A stretch of DNA of 64,000 nt from Streptomonospora wellingtoniae (GTDB taxonomy: Bacteria; Actinomycetota; Actinomycetes; Streptosporangiales; Streptosporangiaceae), in the NCBI RefSeq assembly GCF_031845375.1, contig NZ_JAVREK010000017.1, positions 62,001 to 126,000 of the forward strand, written 5' to 3'. The position numbers were made by a program, and so were the translations under genes. The notes beneath the pieces were generated by a model. The model was not told the origin of the DNA. It did not search any database and saw nothing but the letters and a program-made list of their open reading frames with translations. Positions 42,344 to 52,400 of the stretch are shown one piece after another; within the stretch, counting starts at the first letter, position 1; the number at the start of each line of letters is the position of its first letter.

Positions 42344-44257
42344 ATGAACGCGGCGGTTGCTGCGGATGCGGCGCTGTGGGCACTGGTCGGGCTGCCCGCG
42401 CTCGCCGGGGCGGTCCTGCTGCTGGGCGGGCGGTCCGCCGAGCGCTCCGCCGCGCCCGCGGCGGTGGCGGTCGCCGGCGCGCTGGCCGTGCCGGCCGTGC
42501 TCGCCGTTGTCGGGCGCCCGGCGGTCACGGCGCCGGGACTGCCCGGCATCGGCTTCGGGCTGGCCGTGGACGGATTGGCGGCGGTCGGGGTGTGCGCCCT
42601 CGTCGTCGTCCTCCTGGCCGTGACCCTGTTCTCCGCGGGCGAGCGCGAGGGCGCGGGCGGGCGCTCCCGCTACTACGGGCTGCTGCTGGTCTTCGCCGCC
42701 GCCATGCTGGCCGCGGTCACGGCCACCGACCTGCTCACCCTGCTGATGTCCTGGGAGGCCATGGGCGCGACCTCCTACGGGCTGATCGCCTTCCACTGGC
42801 GCGACCCGCGCACCGGCTCCTCGGCGGCCGTCTCCTTCCTCACGACCCGCACCGCCGACCTGGGCATGTACGCCGCTGCGGGGGCCGCGCTGGCCGGCGG
42901 CGCCGGCGGCCTCGACCTGGCAGCGCTGGACGGGTTGAGTGCGCCCTGGAACCACGTGGCCGCGGGCGGGCTGCTGCTGGCCGCCCTGGGCAAGTCCGCC
43001 CAGCTGCCGTTCAGCTTCTGGCTCTCGCGCGCCATGGACGGACCCGGCCCGGTCTCGGCGCTGCTGCACTCGGCGACGATGGTGGCTGCGGGCGGCTACC
43101 TGCTGCTGCGGGTCGAGCCGGCGCTGGCCGCGGCCGGGTGGGCGGCCGCCGCGGCCGCCTGGATCGGCGTGCTGACCGCGCTGCTGATGGGCGCCGTCGC
43201 CTGCTTCCAGCGCGACCTCAAGCAGCTGCTGGCCGCCTCGACCAGCGCCCAGCTCGGCTTCGTCGTGCTCGCGGCCGGAGTCGGGGGTGTGGCCGGGGGA
43301 GCGGCGCAGTTCGCCGCACACGCCGCCGTCAAGAGCCTGCTGTTCCTGGCCGCCGGCGCCTGGCTGGTCAGGCTGGGCACCGAGGACCTCGGGGGGCTGC
43401 GCGGAGCCGCGCGCCGGTACCCCGTGGTGGGAGTGTGCTTCACTGCGGGCGCGCTGGCGCTGGGCGGGACGCCGCCGCTGTCGGTGTGGGCGGCCGAGGA
43501 CCTGGTGCTGGCGGCGGCCGGCCTGCCGGGCCTGTACACCGCCGGACTCGCGGCGTCGGTGACGGCGGCGGCCTACGCGGGGGTGGCCCTGGCGGCGGTG
43601 TGGGCCCGCCCCGGCTCCGGTGCGGAGGCGGACGCCGTCGCGGGTGCGGGCGCGACCGCACCGGGCGGCGCGGGGCGCCGGCTCGCGCAACGGCTGCCCC
43701 TGGCGGCCCTCGCTGCCGCGGCGGTGGCGCTCGGCGCGCTGGCCCTCCCGGGTGTCGAGCACGCGTGGAGCACCTTGCTGGGCCGTCCCGGCGCGCCCGT
43801 GCCCGGTCCCGCGTCGATGGCGGTGTCGGCGCTGACCGCGGTGGCCGCACTGGGCGCGGCGGCGTGGGCGGTCACCCGCTGGGGGCTCCCCGCGGCGGCC
43901 CCCGGGCGCTGGGCGCACGGACTGGGCGACTGGCTCGGGTTGGAGCGCGCCGCGCGCACCCTCGCCGCGGCGCCGGTGCTGGCGGCCGCCCGCGGGCTGG
44001 CGGCCTTCGACGACCGGGTGCTCGACCGCGCGGCAACGGTCGCGGCGGCGGGTGTCCTGCGCTTGGCCGGCGCCGTGGGCGGGCGCGTGGAGCCGGCCCT
44101 CGACGCGGCGGTCGCGGTCGTCGCGGCCGGGGCCCGCAGACTCGGCGCCTTGGCGCGCCGCCCGCAGACGGGCCTGGCCCACCAGTACTACGCCCAGGCC
44201 GTGACGGTCCTGGCTGCGGCGGCGCTGCTCCTCGCGCTGGCCGGCGCGGTGGTGTGA
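42344..44257 (+). CDS. nuoL: NADH-quinone oxidoreductase subunit L-like protein
   Basis: The 637-residue protein has about 15 membrane helices of the antiporter-like type. Key residues are visible: Glu in MSWEAMGATSYGLIAFHW, Lys in ALGKSAQLPFSFWLSRAM, and the family pattern GPGPVSALLHSATMVAAGGY. A further Lys is in QRDLKQLLAASTSAQLGF. It should conduct protons in the membrane arm. The C-terminal region is Ala-rich with extra helices and lacks a clear long amphipathic helix. GAGG precedes the ATG. Confidence 0.92.
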   Translation: MNAAVAADAALWALVGLPALAGAVLLLGGRSAERSAAPAAVAVAGALAVPAVLAVVGRPAVTAPGLPGIGFGLAVDGLAAVGVCALVVVLLAVTLFSAGEREGAGGRSRYYGLLLVFAAAMLAAVTATDLLTLLMSWEAMGATSYGLIAFHWRDPRTGSSAAVSFLTTRTADLGMYAAAGAALAGGAGGLDLAALDGLSAPWNHVAAGGLLLAALGKSAQLPFSFWLSRAMDGPGPVSALLHSATMVAAGGYLLLRVEPALAAAGWAAAAAAWIGVLTALLMGAVACFQRDLKQLLAASTSAQLGFVVLAAGVGGVAGGAAQFAAHAAVKSLLFLAAGAWLVRLGTEDLGGLRGAARRYPVVGVCFTAGALALGGTPPLSVWAAEDLVLAAAGLPGLYTAGLAASVTAAAYAGVALAAVWARPGSGAEADAVAGAGATAPGGAGRRLAQRLPLAALAAAAVALGALALPGVEHAWSTLLGRPGAPVPGPASMAVSALTAVAALGAAAWAVTRWGLPAAAPGRWAHGLGDWLGLERAARTLAAAPVLAAARGLAAFDDRVLDRAATVAAAGVLRLAGAVGGRVEPALDAAVAVVAAGARRLGALARRPQTGLAHQYYAQAVTVLAAAALLLALAGAVV

Positions 44258-44409
44258 CCGGTGGACCTGACGAGAGGAGGCGCGCCGACCGCGCGGGGCA
44301 TACCGACCGCGCGGAGCATGGCGGCTGCCGGGGCGCGACGGCCGCCGGGCCATCCGAGCTTCGCAGCGCGCCGCAGTCCGTGAACGCGACGAAACCGCAG
44401 AGGTGATCC

Positions 44410-45939
44410 GTGCTTTCCGCCGTCGTCTTCCTCCCCCTCCTGGCCGCGGGTGTGCTGATGGCGCTGCCGGGGCTCGCGCGGCGGGCGGTGCAGGCCGTTT
44501 GGGTCGCCGCGGCCGCGGCGGACCTGGCGCTGGTGGCGGTGGTGTGGGCCGGTTACCTCGGCGCGCCCGCCGCCGTCGGGGGCGGCGCCGGCTTCGCCGG
44601 ACCGATCGCCTACGAGACCGACCTGGCGTGGATCCCCAGCGTCGGCTCCGGCTACCACATCGGCGTCGACGGCCTCTCCCTGCCGCTGGTGGCGATGACC
44701 GCCGTCCTGTTCCTGGCCTGCGCGGTCTACTCGCTGCGCGCCCGACAGCCGCGGCCGCGTGGCTACGCGGCGCTGTTCCTGGCGCTGCAGACGGCCTCGA
44801 CCGGGCTGTTCGCGGCCCTCGACCTGCTGCTCTTCTTCGTCTTCTTCGACCTGTCCATCGCGCTGATGTACTTCGTCATCGCCGGATGGGGCCACGGCGA
44901 TCCCGCGGGCTCGGCGCTGCGCTTCTTCCTCTACACCTTCGTCGGCTCGCTGGCGCTGCTGGTCGGGTTCATCGCCCTCTATCTGGCCGCCGACCCGCAC
45001 ACCTTCGACATGGTCGAGCTGGCGCGCCAGACCCCGCTGGACGGCAGGGCCGCGGCGGGCGGAGCCGTGCTGCTGGCCGTCGGCGCCGGCCTGGCCGTGA
45101 AGACGCCGCTCGTGCCCTTCCACACGTGGCTGCCGCCCGCGCACACCGACGCCCCCGCGGCCGGGTCGGCCATCCTCGCGGGTGTGCTGCTGAAGATGGG
45201 CGCCTACGGCTTCGCGCGCATCGCGCTGCCGATCCTGCCCGAGGCCTGGCGCGCGTGGGCGCCCGCCATCGCGGTGCTCGGTACGGTCTCGGTCCTCTAC
45301 GGAGCCCTCGTGGCGCTGGCCCAGAACGACTTCAAGCGCATGGTCGCCTACACGTCGGTCAACCACATGGGCTATGTGGTGCTCGGTCTGGGCGCGGCGG
45401 GCACCGCCGCCGCGGGGTCCGCGTCCGCGAGCGCCGAGCTCGCCATCAGCGGTGCGGCCGTGCAGCTGGTCAGCCACGGTCTGCTGACCGGTGCGCTGTT
45501 CCTGCTCGCCGGTGTGCTGCACGAGCGCGGCGGCGTCTACGACATGGGAGCCTACGGCGGGCTGGCCGCTCCCGCGCCGCGCTTCGCCGCCCTGCTGACC
45601 GCGGCCGCGTTCGGCTCCCTGGGGCTGCCGGGCCTGTCGGGCTTCATCGCGGAGTTCCAGGTCTTCACCGGCGGCCTGGGCCTGGCTCCGGCGGCCACGG
45701 CGCCGGCGCTGCTCGGCATCCTCATCACCGCCGCGCTCCTGCTGCGTGCGATGCAGCGGATCCTCCTCGGCGGCCTCCGGCTGCCGAGCGGCACCGGGTT
45801 CGCCGACCTGCGCGCCGAGGAGACCGCCGCGGTCGTGCCGCTGCTGGCGCTGTCCGTTGTGATCGGGCTGGTGCCGCGCACCCTGCTCGACGTCCTCGCG
45901 CCGGCGGCCGATGCCCTGGCCGTCCTGGTGCTGCGGTAG
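44410..45939 (+). CDS. nuoM: NADH-quinone oxidoreductase subunit M-like protein
   Basis: The 509-residue protein has 13-14 membrane helices. The antiporter core is clear: AVKTPLVPFHTWLPPAHTDA, AGVLLKMGAYGFARIALP, and NDFKRMVAYTSVNHMGYVVL. In the fifth helix the usual Glu is replaced by Asp (FFVFFDLSIALMYFVIAGWG). Proton conduction is still plausible. GTG start with AGAGGTG 6 bases upstream, after a 152-bp gap from nuoL, the only sizeable gap in the operon. Confidence 0.92.
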   Translation: MLSAVVFLPLLAAGVLMALPGLARRAVQAVWVAAAAADLALVAVVWAGYLGAPAAVGGGAGFAGPIAYETDLAWIPSVGSGYHIGVDGLSLPLVAMTAVLFLACAVYSLRARQPRPRGYAALFLALQTASTGLFAALDLLLFFVFFDLSIALMYFVIAGWGHGDPAGSALRFFLYTFVGSLALLVGFIALYLAADPHTFDMVELARQTPLDGRAAAGGAVLLAVGAGLAVKTPLVPFHTWLPPAHTDAPAAGSAILAGVLLKMGAYGFARIALPILPEAWRAWAPAIAVLGTVSVLYGALVALAQNDFKRMVAYTSVNHMGYVVLGLGAAGTAAAGSASASAELAISGAAVQLVSHGLLTGALFLLAGVLHERGGVYDMGAYGGLAAPAPRFAALLTAAAFGSLGLPGLSGFIAEFQVFTGGLGLAPAATAPALLGILITAALLLRAMQRILLGGLRLPSGTGFADLRAEETAAVVPLLALSVVIGLVPRTLLDVLAPAADALAVLVLR

Positions 45940-45952
45940 GGGAGCCACGAAA

Positions 45953-47401
45953 ATGACCACGACGACGCTCATCGCGCTCGCTCCGGAAACGGCCCTGGCC
46001 CTTGCCGCGGTCGCCGGGCTGCTGGTGGGCGGTTGGCTGCCGCGCCGCCGGCAGTGGGCGGTGCGCGCGCTCGCGCTGGCCGCCGTCGCCGCGGGCCTGG
46101 TCGCCACGGGGTTCGCCGCCGCGGGTCCGGCGCACACCGCCGCGTCGGGCTCCTACGCGGTCGACATCGGGCTGCACGCCGCCCGCGCCGCCGTGCTCGC
46201 GGGAACCGGCCTGGTGGTGCTGGCCGGGACCGACGGCCTCGCGGGCGACCGCCGCGAGAGCGAGGCCTACGTCCTGCTGCTGCTCGCGGCGGCGGGTGCG
46301 CTGGTGATGGCCGGCGCGAACGGGCTGCTGCTCCTGGTGATGGGCTACCTGCTGGCGAGCGTCCCGCTCTACGCATTGGTCGCCTTCGGCAAGGACGCAC
46401 GCGGCACCGAGGCGGGCCTGAAGTACTTCCTGCTGGGCGCATTGTTCAGCGTGGCCCTGCTGGGCGGGACGACCGTGCTGCTGGCGGTCGGCGGCGCGAC
46501 CGGCTACCCGGCGCTGGCCGTCGGACTGCCCGGCGCCCACCCCGCGGCCGCCGCCGCCGGTGCCGTCGCGGTGCTGGCGGCGCTGCTGTTCAAGGCGGGG
46601 GCGGTGCCCGCACACTTCTGGGTGCCCGACGCCGCCGAGGGCGCGCCCGCGCCGGTGGCCGCGTTCATCACCACCGTGCCCAAGATCGGCGCGCTGGTGG
46701 CGGCCTGCCGGCTGGGCGCCGCGCTGCCGCAGGAGGCGATGGGGAACTGGTCGCTGCTGGTCGCCGCGGTGTCCGCCGCGGCCATGGTGCTGGGCAACCT
46801 GGCCGCCTTCGCCCAGGACGGCGTCCGCCGGCTGCTCGCCTACTCCGCCGTCGGCCAGGTGGGGTTCCTGCTGATGGCGGTCGCCGCCTCCGCGCGGGCG
46901 CAGGAGACCGCCCTGCCGGGGCTGCTGTACTACCTGGCCGCCTACACCCTCACCAACGTCGGCGCGTTCGCTGCGGTGTGCGCGCTGCCGCGCGCCGAGC
47001 GCCTCGACCAGTGGCGGGGGCTGTTCGGGCGCCGCCCCTGGCTCGCACTCAGCCTCGTGGTGTGCCTGCTCGGCCTGGTCGGCACGCCGCCGACCGCGGT
47101 TTTCGTCGGCAAGCTGACCGTGTTCACCGCCGCGTTCGATGCCGGGTTGGTCTGGCTGGTGGTCCTGGCCGCAGCGACGACTGCGGCCAGCCTCTTCTAC
47201 TACCTGCGCTGGATCCTGCCGCTGTTCCAGACTTCTCGGGAGGGCGGCGCGGACTCCGCCGCGTCCGGGCCGGCCGGAAGGTGGAGCTCGGCGGTGGCGA
47301 TCGCCGCGGCGGCGCTGTCGCTGCTGCTCGGTGTGGCCGCGGGCCCGGTGCTGGACTGGCTGGGCAGCGGCGTACCCGGCATATCACCGTCGATCTTGTA
47401 G
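45953..47401 (+). CDS. nuoN: NADH-quinone oxidoreductase subunit N-like protein
   Basis: The 482-residue protein has 13-14 membrane helices. Recognised segments are GTEAGLKYFLLGALFSVALL, LLFKAGAVPAHFWVPDAAEG and GVRRLLAYSAVGQVGFLLMA. The fifth-helix glutamate normal in NuoN is not found at its place (MGYLLASVPLYALVAFGKD). The last four residues and the stop (SIL then TAG) are encoded by repeat copy 3, so the original C-terminus has been changed. The reading frame ends at the edge of the operon, converging on the formate dehydrogenase genes. Confidence 0.9.
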   Translation: MTTTTLIALAPETALALAAVAGLLVGGWLPRRRQWAVRALALAAVAAGLVATGFAAAGPAHTAASGSYAVDIGLHAARAAVLAGTGLVVLAGTDGLAGDRRESEAYVLLLLAAAGALVMAGANGLLLLVMGYLLASVPLYALVAFGKDARGTEAGLKYFLLGALFSVALLGGTTVLLAVGGATGYPALAVGLPGAHPAAAAAGAVAVLAALLFKAGAVPAHFWVPDAAEGAPAPVAAFITTVPKIGALVAACRLGAALPQEAMGNWSLLVAAVSAAAMVLGNLAAFAQDGVRRLLAYSAVGQVGFLLMAVAASARAQETALPGLLYYLAAYTLTNVGAFAAVCALPRAERLDQWRGLFGRRPWLALSLVVCLLGLVGTPPTAVFVGKLTVFTAAFDAGLVWLVVLAAATTAASLFYYLRWILPLFQTSREGGADSAASGPAGRWSSAVAIAAAALSLLLGVAAGPVLDWLGSGVPGISPSIL

Positions 47402-47451
47402 CTATCGTCACTGGAAATCGTTTTCCTTCACGATAGCTACAAGATCAACGG
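47387..47451 (-). repeat. 65-bp dispersed palindrome, copy 3
   Basis: The 21-bp arms have one G-U-type difference, and the loop reads CACTGGAAATCGTTTTCCTT on the + strand. It begins inside the nuoN frame and supplies its TAG. It ends 8 bases before the stop of the convergent nrfD-type gene. Confidence 0.95.
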
Positions 47452-47458
47452 GGTTGCC

Positions 47459-48484
47459 CTACTCGGCGGCCCGCTCGCGGTCGCGGATGCGCCGTCGCTG
47501 CGGGACGACCGTGTACTTGGGGTCGGCGGCCGAAGCCTGCCCGGCCCTGAAGACACCGAAGCGGGTGCAGGCCGAGCCCGCCACCAGCGCGGCCCCCGCC
47601 ACCGCCGATACCGCCCGGCTGCGGCCGCCGAACAGCGCGACGACGGCGCCGCCGACCGTCAGCGCTGTGGCCGCGCGCATGAGTGTCCCGCCGGTCCCCT
47701 GCTTGTAGGGCTCGGCGACCATGCCCATGCGCTTCTCCATGACCGCCAGCGCCGCGTTCTCCAGCGCGGCCCCGGCGACGGCCGCGCGCCGCGCCGGGCC
47801 CGCCTGGCCCACCGGCGCCGCGACCATGCCCGCGCCCCCGGCCGCGGCAGCGGCCGAGCCGACGAAAACGAACGGCATCTCCCGGTAGCCCTCGTGCCAG
47901 GCGGGCACCGCCGTGTTGCAGATAAGCGGCGCGGTGTAGGCCGCCACGGCCGGTCCGAGCACTCCGGCGCCCAGCCCGGCCAGGCGGCCCGGACCCGGGA
48001 GCAGGCCGGTGGCCTGCGAGGCCGCGGCCGCGGCCGCCAGCGGGCCGTAGCCGGCGAGGATCCACGACCCCACGCTCATCGGCGAGGTCCACTTCATCAC
48101 CCGCAGCATGTTCAGGAAGCGCTCCGGTCGGCCGAGGTCGTGGATGAGCGCCGCGAGCGATCCGGACACCGCCGCCAGCGCCGTGTAGCGCAGCGGCCGC
48201 GCGAGGTCCGGCCGCCCCGTGAGGTCGGCCCCGGCCGCGAGCGCCGAGGAGGCGCCGGCCAGTCCGCCCAGGAACAGGTAGCCCGCGACGTCGCGGGCCT
48301 GCCACGTGATCTGGTTCAGCACCGGCCGGTCGTAGTAGGACCGGAACTCCGCGCCGTCGGCGCGGCCGCCGCCTGGCCGCCGTTCGCGCCGGTGCCCGTC
48401 GAGGGTGGAGACCGCTCCCGTCACCGCCTCGCGGGCGGGCCGGGAGCCGCGGATACCCTCCTTGGTCACGTCCGATGTGCTCAA
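47459..48484 (-). CDS. nrfD: NrfD/PsrC-type membrane subunit of formate dehydrogenase
   Basis: The 341-residue protein has a 65-residue polar N-terminus, then about eight membrane helices. SYYDRPVLNQITWQARDVAG and FLGGLAGASSALAAGADL match the NrfD family anchor that passes electrons to quinone, with LIHDLGRPERFLNMLRVMKW following. The best start is TTG at 48484, overlapping the fdhB stop (TTGA) and preceded by GGAGG. A GTG 15 bases on is an alternative. It anchors the FdhA/FdhB module at the membrane. Confidence 0.88.
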   Translation of the reverse strand: MSTSDVTKEGIRGSRPAREAVTGAVSTLDGHRRERRPGGGRADGAEFRSYYDRPVLNQITWQARDVAGYLFLGGLAGASSALAAGADLTGRPDLARPLRYTALAAVSGSLAALIHDLGRPERFLNMLRVMKWTSPMSVGSWILAGYGPLAAAAAASQATGLLPGPGRLAGLGAGVLGPAVAAYTAPLICNTAVPAWHEGYREMPFVFVGSAAAAAGGAGMVAAPVGQAGPARRAAVAGAALENAALAVMEKRMGMVAEPYKQGTGGTLMRAATALTVGGAVVALFGGRSRAVSAVAGAALVAGSACTRFGVFRAGQASAADPKYTVVPQRRRIRDRERAAE

Positions 48485-49425
48485 CGCCGCCCTCCCAGGA
48501 ACGTCGCGGTGACTCCGGCCAGCAGCGCCGCGGCGGCGATGCCCGCGTGGCGCCACATCGACGGCAGGTCGCGGGTGGTCACCACCGGATCCGGCGGCAG
48601 ACCGTAGACCTCGGGTTCGTCCAGCAGGAGGAAGAACGCGCCGTCGCCGCCGACACCGTCGCCGGGGTCGCGGCCGTAGAGCTGCGCGGACTCGACGCCC
48701 GCCTCGTGTAGGCCGCGGAGCCGCTCGTCGGCACGTTCGCGCAGCTCGTCCAGGTCCCCGAACTGGATGGAGTCCGTCGGGCAGGCCTTGGCGCACGCCG
48801 GCTCCATCCCGTCGCCCAGCCGGTCGTAGCACAGCGTGCACTTGAACACCCGGCCGTCGTCCTTGCGCTGGTCGATGACGCCGTAGGGGCAGGCCGGGAC
48901 GCAGTAGCCGCACCCGTTGCAGATGTCCTCCTGCACGACGACCGTGCCGTACTCGGTGCGGAACAGCGAGCCGGTGGGGCACACGTCCAAGCAGGCGGCG
49001 TGCGTGCAGTGCTTGCATACGTCCGAGGACATCAGCCAGCGGAAATCGCCGCGCTCGTCCTCGCCGGGGGACGATCCGGGCAGCTCGAAGGAGGGCATGC
49101 CCAGGTCGACCGGGTCGGGCGCTCCCTCGGGCCGGCCCACTCCCGTCTCCTGCACGCCGATGGGCTTGCGCTGCTCGATGAAGGCCACGTGGCGCCAGGT
49201 GTCGGCGCTGAGGCCGCCGCTGTTGTCGAAGGACATGCCGGTGAAGTCCAGGCCGTCCTCGGGGACCAGGTTCCACTCCTTGCAGGCGACCTCGCAGGCC
49301 TTGCACCCGATGCACACGCTCGTGTCGGTGAAGAAGCCCATGCGCGGGCGGGCGTCGCCGGGTCCCGGCTCCGCGGCGCTCTCGGCGGCGCCGGTGCGCG
49401 CACGCGACTGCTCGTCCAGGGCCAT
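48481..49425 (-). CDS. fdhB: Formate dehydrogenase iron-sulfur subunit (4Fe-4S dicluster protein)
   Basis: The 314-residue protein has four Cys groups for four [4Fe-4S] clusters: CIGCKACEVACKEW, CKHCTHAACLDVCPTGSLF, CNGCGYCVPACPYGV and CTLCYDRLGDGMEPACAKAC. Near the C-terminus a single membrane helix (about 290-308, AGIAAAALLAGVTATFLGG) anchors it. It relays electrons from FdhA to the NrfD-type subunit. It lies 3 bases downstream of fdhA and is coupled to nrfD. Confidence 0.95.
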   Translation of the reverse strand: MALDEQSRARTGAAESAAEPGPGDARPRMGFFTDTSVCIGCKACEVACKEWNLVPEDGLDFTGMSFDNSGGLSADTWRHVAFIEQRKPIGVQETGVGRPEGAPDPVDLGMPSFELPGSSPGEDERGDFRWLMSSDVCKHCTHAACLDVCPTGSLFRTEYGTVVVQEDICNGCGYCVPACPYGVIDQRKDDGRVFKCTLCYDRLGDGMEPACAKACPTDSIQFGDLDELRERADERLRGLHEAGVESAQLYGRDPGDGVGGDGAFFLLLDEPEVYGLPPDPVVTTRDLPSMWRHAGIAAAALLAGVTATFLGGRR

Positions 49426-49428
49426 GCC

Positions 49429-52400
49429 TCATACCTCCGTTCCGGTCCGGTCGTCCACACCCGCGCGGCGCTGGTACTCCAGGACGAGCCGGCGGCGGTC
49501 GGCGCCGCGCGGTCGCCGCCCGGGCCGGATGTCGGCGGTCAGCGCCTTGACCTCCTGGATGTGCACGTTGGAGTCCAGAGCGATCGACGAGAGCTCGTTG
49601 AACGCGTCGCCGGTGGTGTAGCCGTTGGGTCCCCAGTGGTAGGGCATCCCGATCTGGTGCACCGTGCGGTCGTGCACCCGCAGCGGCACCATGCGGTCGG
49701 TGACGAGCACCCGCGCCTCGATCGCGTTGCGCGCCGAGACGACGGTGGCCCACCCGCCGTGGGCCAGGCCCCGCTCGCGGGCCAGCTCCGGCGAGACCTC
49801 GCAGAAGAACTCGGGCTGCAGTTCGGCCAGGTAGGGCGTCCAACGGCTCATGCCGCCTGCGGTGAAGTGCTCGGTGAGCCGGTAGGTGGTCACCACGTAG
49901 GGATAGACCTCCGCCTCCGGCGTTTCGGGGTCGGGGTGATAGCGGTTCTCCGGGTGCGGGTAGACCAGCCGCGCCGGGTTGCGGCTCTGCCCGTAGAGCA
50001 GGTTCGGAAACGGCGACTCCTGCGGTTCGTAGTGGGTGGGCAGCGGCCCGTCGGTGAGCCCGGCCGGAGCGTAGAGCCAGCCCTTGCCGTCGCCCTGCAT
50101 GATGAAGGCGTCGGTGCCGCTGATGGCCGCCACGCCCTCGGCATCCTCGGGCGGCGTGTAATCGGGGCTCTTGCCGGCCTCGAAGTCGGGGATGTCGTGG
50201 CCGGTCCACCGCCGGTGCTCGCCGTCCCACCACACCAGCGCCTTGCGCTCGCTCCATGGAGCGCCGTCGGCGTCGGCCGAGGCCCGGTTGTAGAGCACCC
50301 GCCGGTTGCCGGGCCAGGACCAGGCCCACTCCGCGGCGATCCAGTCCTGCTCGGTGTGCGGCTTGCGGCGGGCCGCCTGGTTGACGCCGTCGGCGTAGAC
50401 CCCGCAGTAGATCCAGCAGCCGCAGCTGGTCGTGCCGTCGGCGCGCAGCTCCGTGTAGTCGGAGAGGTGCTCGCCGCCCGGGCCGTAGCCGTTGATCTCG
50501 GCCAGGACCGCGGCCGCGTCCGGTTCGGCGCCCTCCTCCAGTGGGTAGTCCCAGGTCAGGTGCAGGATGGGTCGGTCGCGCGGGTCGGTGGAGCCCGCCA
50601 GCTTCTCCCGGATTATGCGGCCCAGGTGGTACATGAACCACAGGTCGCTGCGGGCGTCGCCCTCGGGCAGCACCGCGCGATCGTGCCACTGCAGGGTCCG
50701 GTTGGTGTTGGTGAAGGTGCCCGATTTCTCGGTGTGGGCGGCGGCGGGGAAGAAGAACACCTCGGTGCCGATGTCCTCGGTGCGCATCTCGCCCGACTCG
50801 ATCTCCGGGCCGTCCTGCCACCAGGTGGCACTCTCGATCAGCGAGAAGTCGCGTACCACCAGCCAGTCCAGGTTGGCCATGCCCAGCCGCTGCGCGCGGG
50901 CGTTGGCCGAGCCCACCGCCGGGTTCTCGCCCATCAGGAAGTAGCCCTTGCACACCCCCCGCATCTGCTCCATGACCGTGTCGTAGGTGCTGTGCGAGTC
51001 GCCGATCCGCGGCAGGTAGGAGAAGGCGTAGTCGTTGCCGGGCGTGGCGTGCTCGCCCCACCAGGCCTTCATCAGGCTGACGAGGTAGGCGTCCATGTTC
51101 GCCCAGAAGCCGTTGACCGCGGCGTCGGCGACGCAGAAGTCCGCCAGCGTCTGGTCCTCGTGGGCGTGTGGCATCGGGATGTAGCCCGGGAGCAGGTTGA
51201 ACAGGGTGGGCACATCGCTGGAGCCCTGGATGCTGGCGTGGCCGCGCAGCGCCTGGATGCCGCCGCCCGGCCTGCCGATGTTGCCCAGCAGCAGTTGCAG
51301 CACCGAGGCGGCGCGGATGTACTGGGCGCCCACCGTGTGCTGGGTCCAGCCGACCGCATAGCAGAAGGCGGAGGTCCGGTCCCGGCCGGAGTTCTCGATC
51401 AGCAGGTCGCCCACCCGCTCGAAGACGTCGCGGGGGATGCCGCAGATCTTCTCGACCGCCTCCGGGGTGTAGCGGGAGTAGTGCCGCTTGAGGATCTGGA
51501 AGACGCAGCGCGGATGCTGCAGGGTCGGGTCGGTCTCGGGCGTACCGCCGATCGCGGCGCCGCCCGCGCCCTGCTGCTCGGGCCGGCCGGCGGCGCCGGA
51601 CTCCTGCGGCTGCCGGACGCGGTACTCGTAGTCCTGGTCGCGCTTGCCCGACGCGGGGGCGATGTCGGCGCCCCCGTAGTGCCAGCTGTGCATGTCGTAG
51701 CGGCGCTTGTCCTCGTCGAAGCCGGAGAACAGCCCGTCCAGGTCCTCGGTGTCGCGGAAGTCCTCGTTGACGATCGTGGCGGCGTTGGTGAAGGCGAGCA
51801 GGTAGTCGCGGAAGTAGTGCTCCTCGCCGATGACCCGGTTGATGATTCCGCCGAGGAAGGCGATGTCGGTGCCGGCGCGGATCGGCACGTGCATGTCGGC
51901 GAGGGCGCTGGTGCGGCTGTAGTGCGGGTCGACGTGGATCACCGCCGCGCCGCGGGCCTTGGCCTCCATCACCCACTGGAAGCCGACCGGGTGCGCTTCG
52001 GCGTAGTTGGAGCCCTCGATGACGATGCAGTCGGAGTTCTGCAGGTCCTGCATGAAGGTGGTGGCGCCGCCGCGCCCGAACGATGTGCCCAGCCCCGCCA
52101 CGGTCGAGCTGTGGCAGACGCGCGCCTGGTTCTCGATCTGCACCACGCCCAGCGCCGTCAGCAGCTTCTTGATGAGGTAGTTCTCCTCGTTGTCCAGCGT
52201 GGCGCCGCCGAGGCTGGCGAGTCCCAGGGTGCGCGCGGTCGCGACCCCGTCCTGTTCGTCCTGCCAGCCCTCGCGCCGCGCCTCGATCACCCGGTCGGCG
52301 ACCATGTGCATGGCCTCCCAGAGGTCGATCTCCTGCCAGTCGGCGCCGTGCGGCGGCCGGTACAGCACCGTGTGGCGGCGCGAGGACCCGGTGGTGAGCT

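Noticed and set aside
52085..52125. Possible selenocysteine (TGA) codon in the formate dehydrogenase active site
   Set aside because: The codon read on the minus strand is TGC (Cys), and no SECIS-like hairpin is needed.
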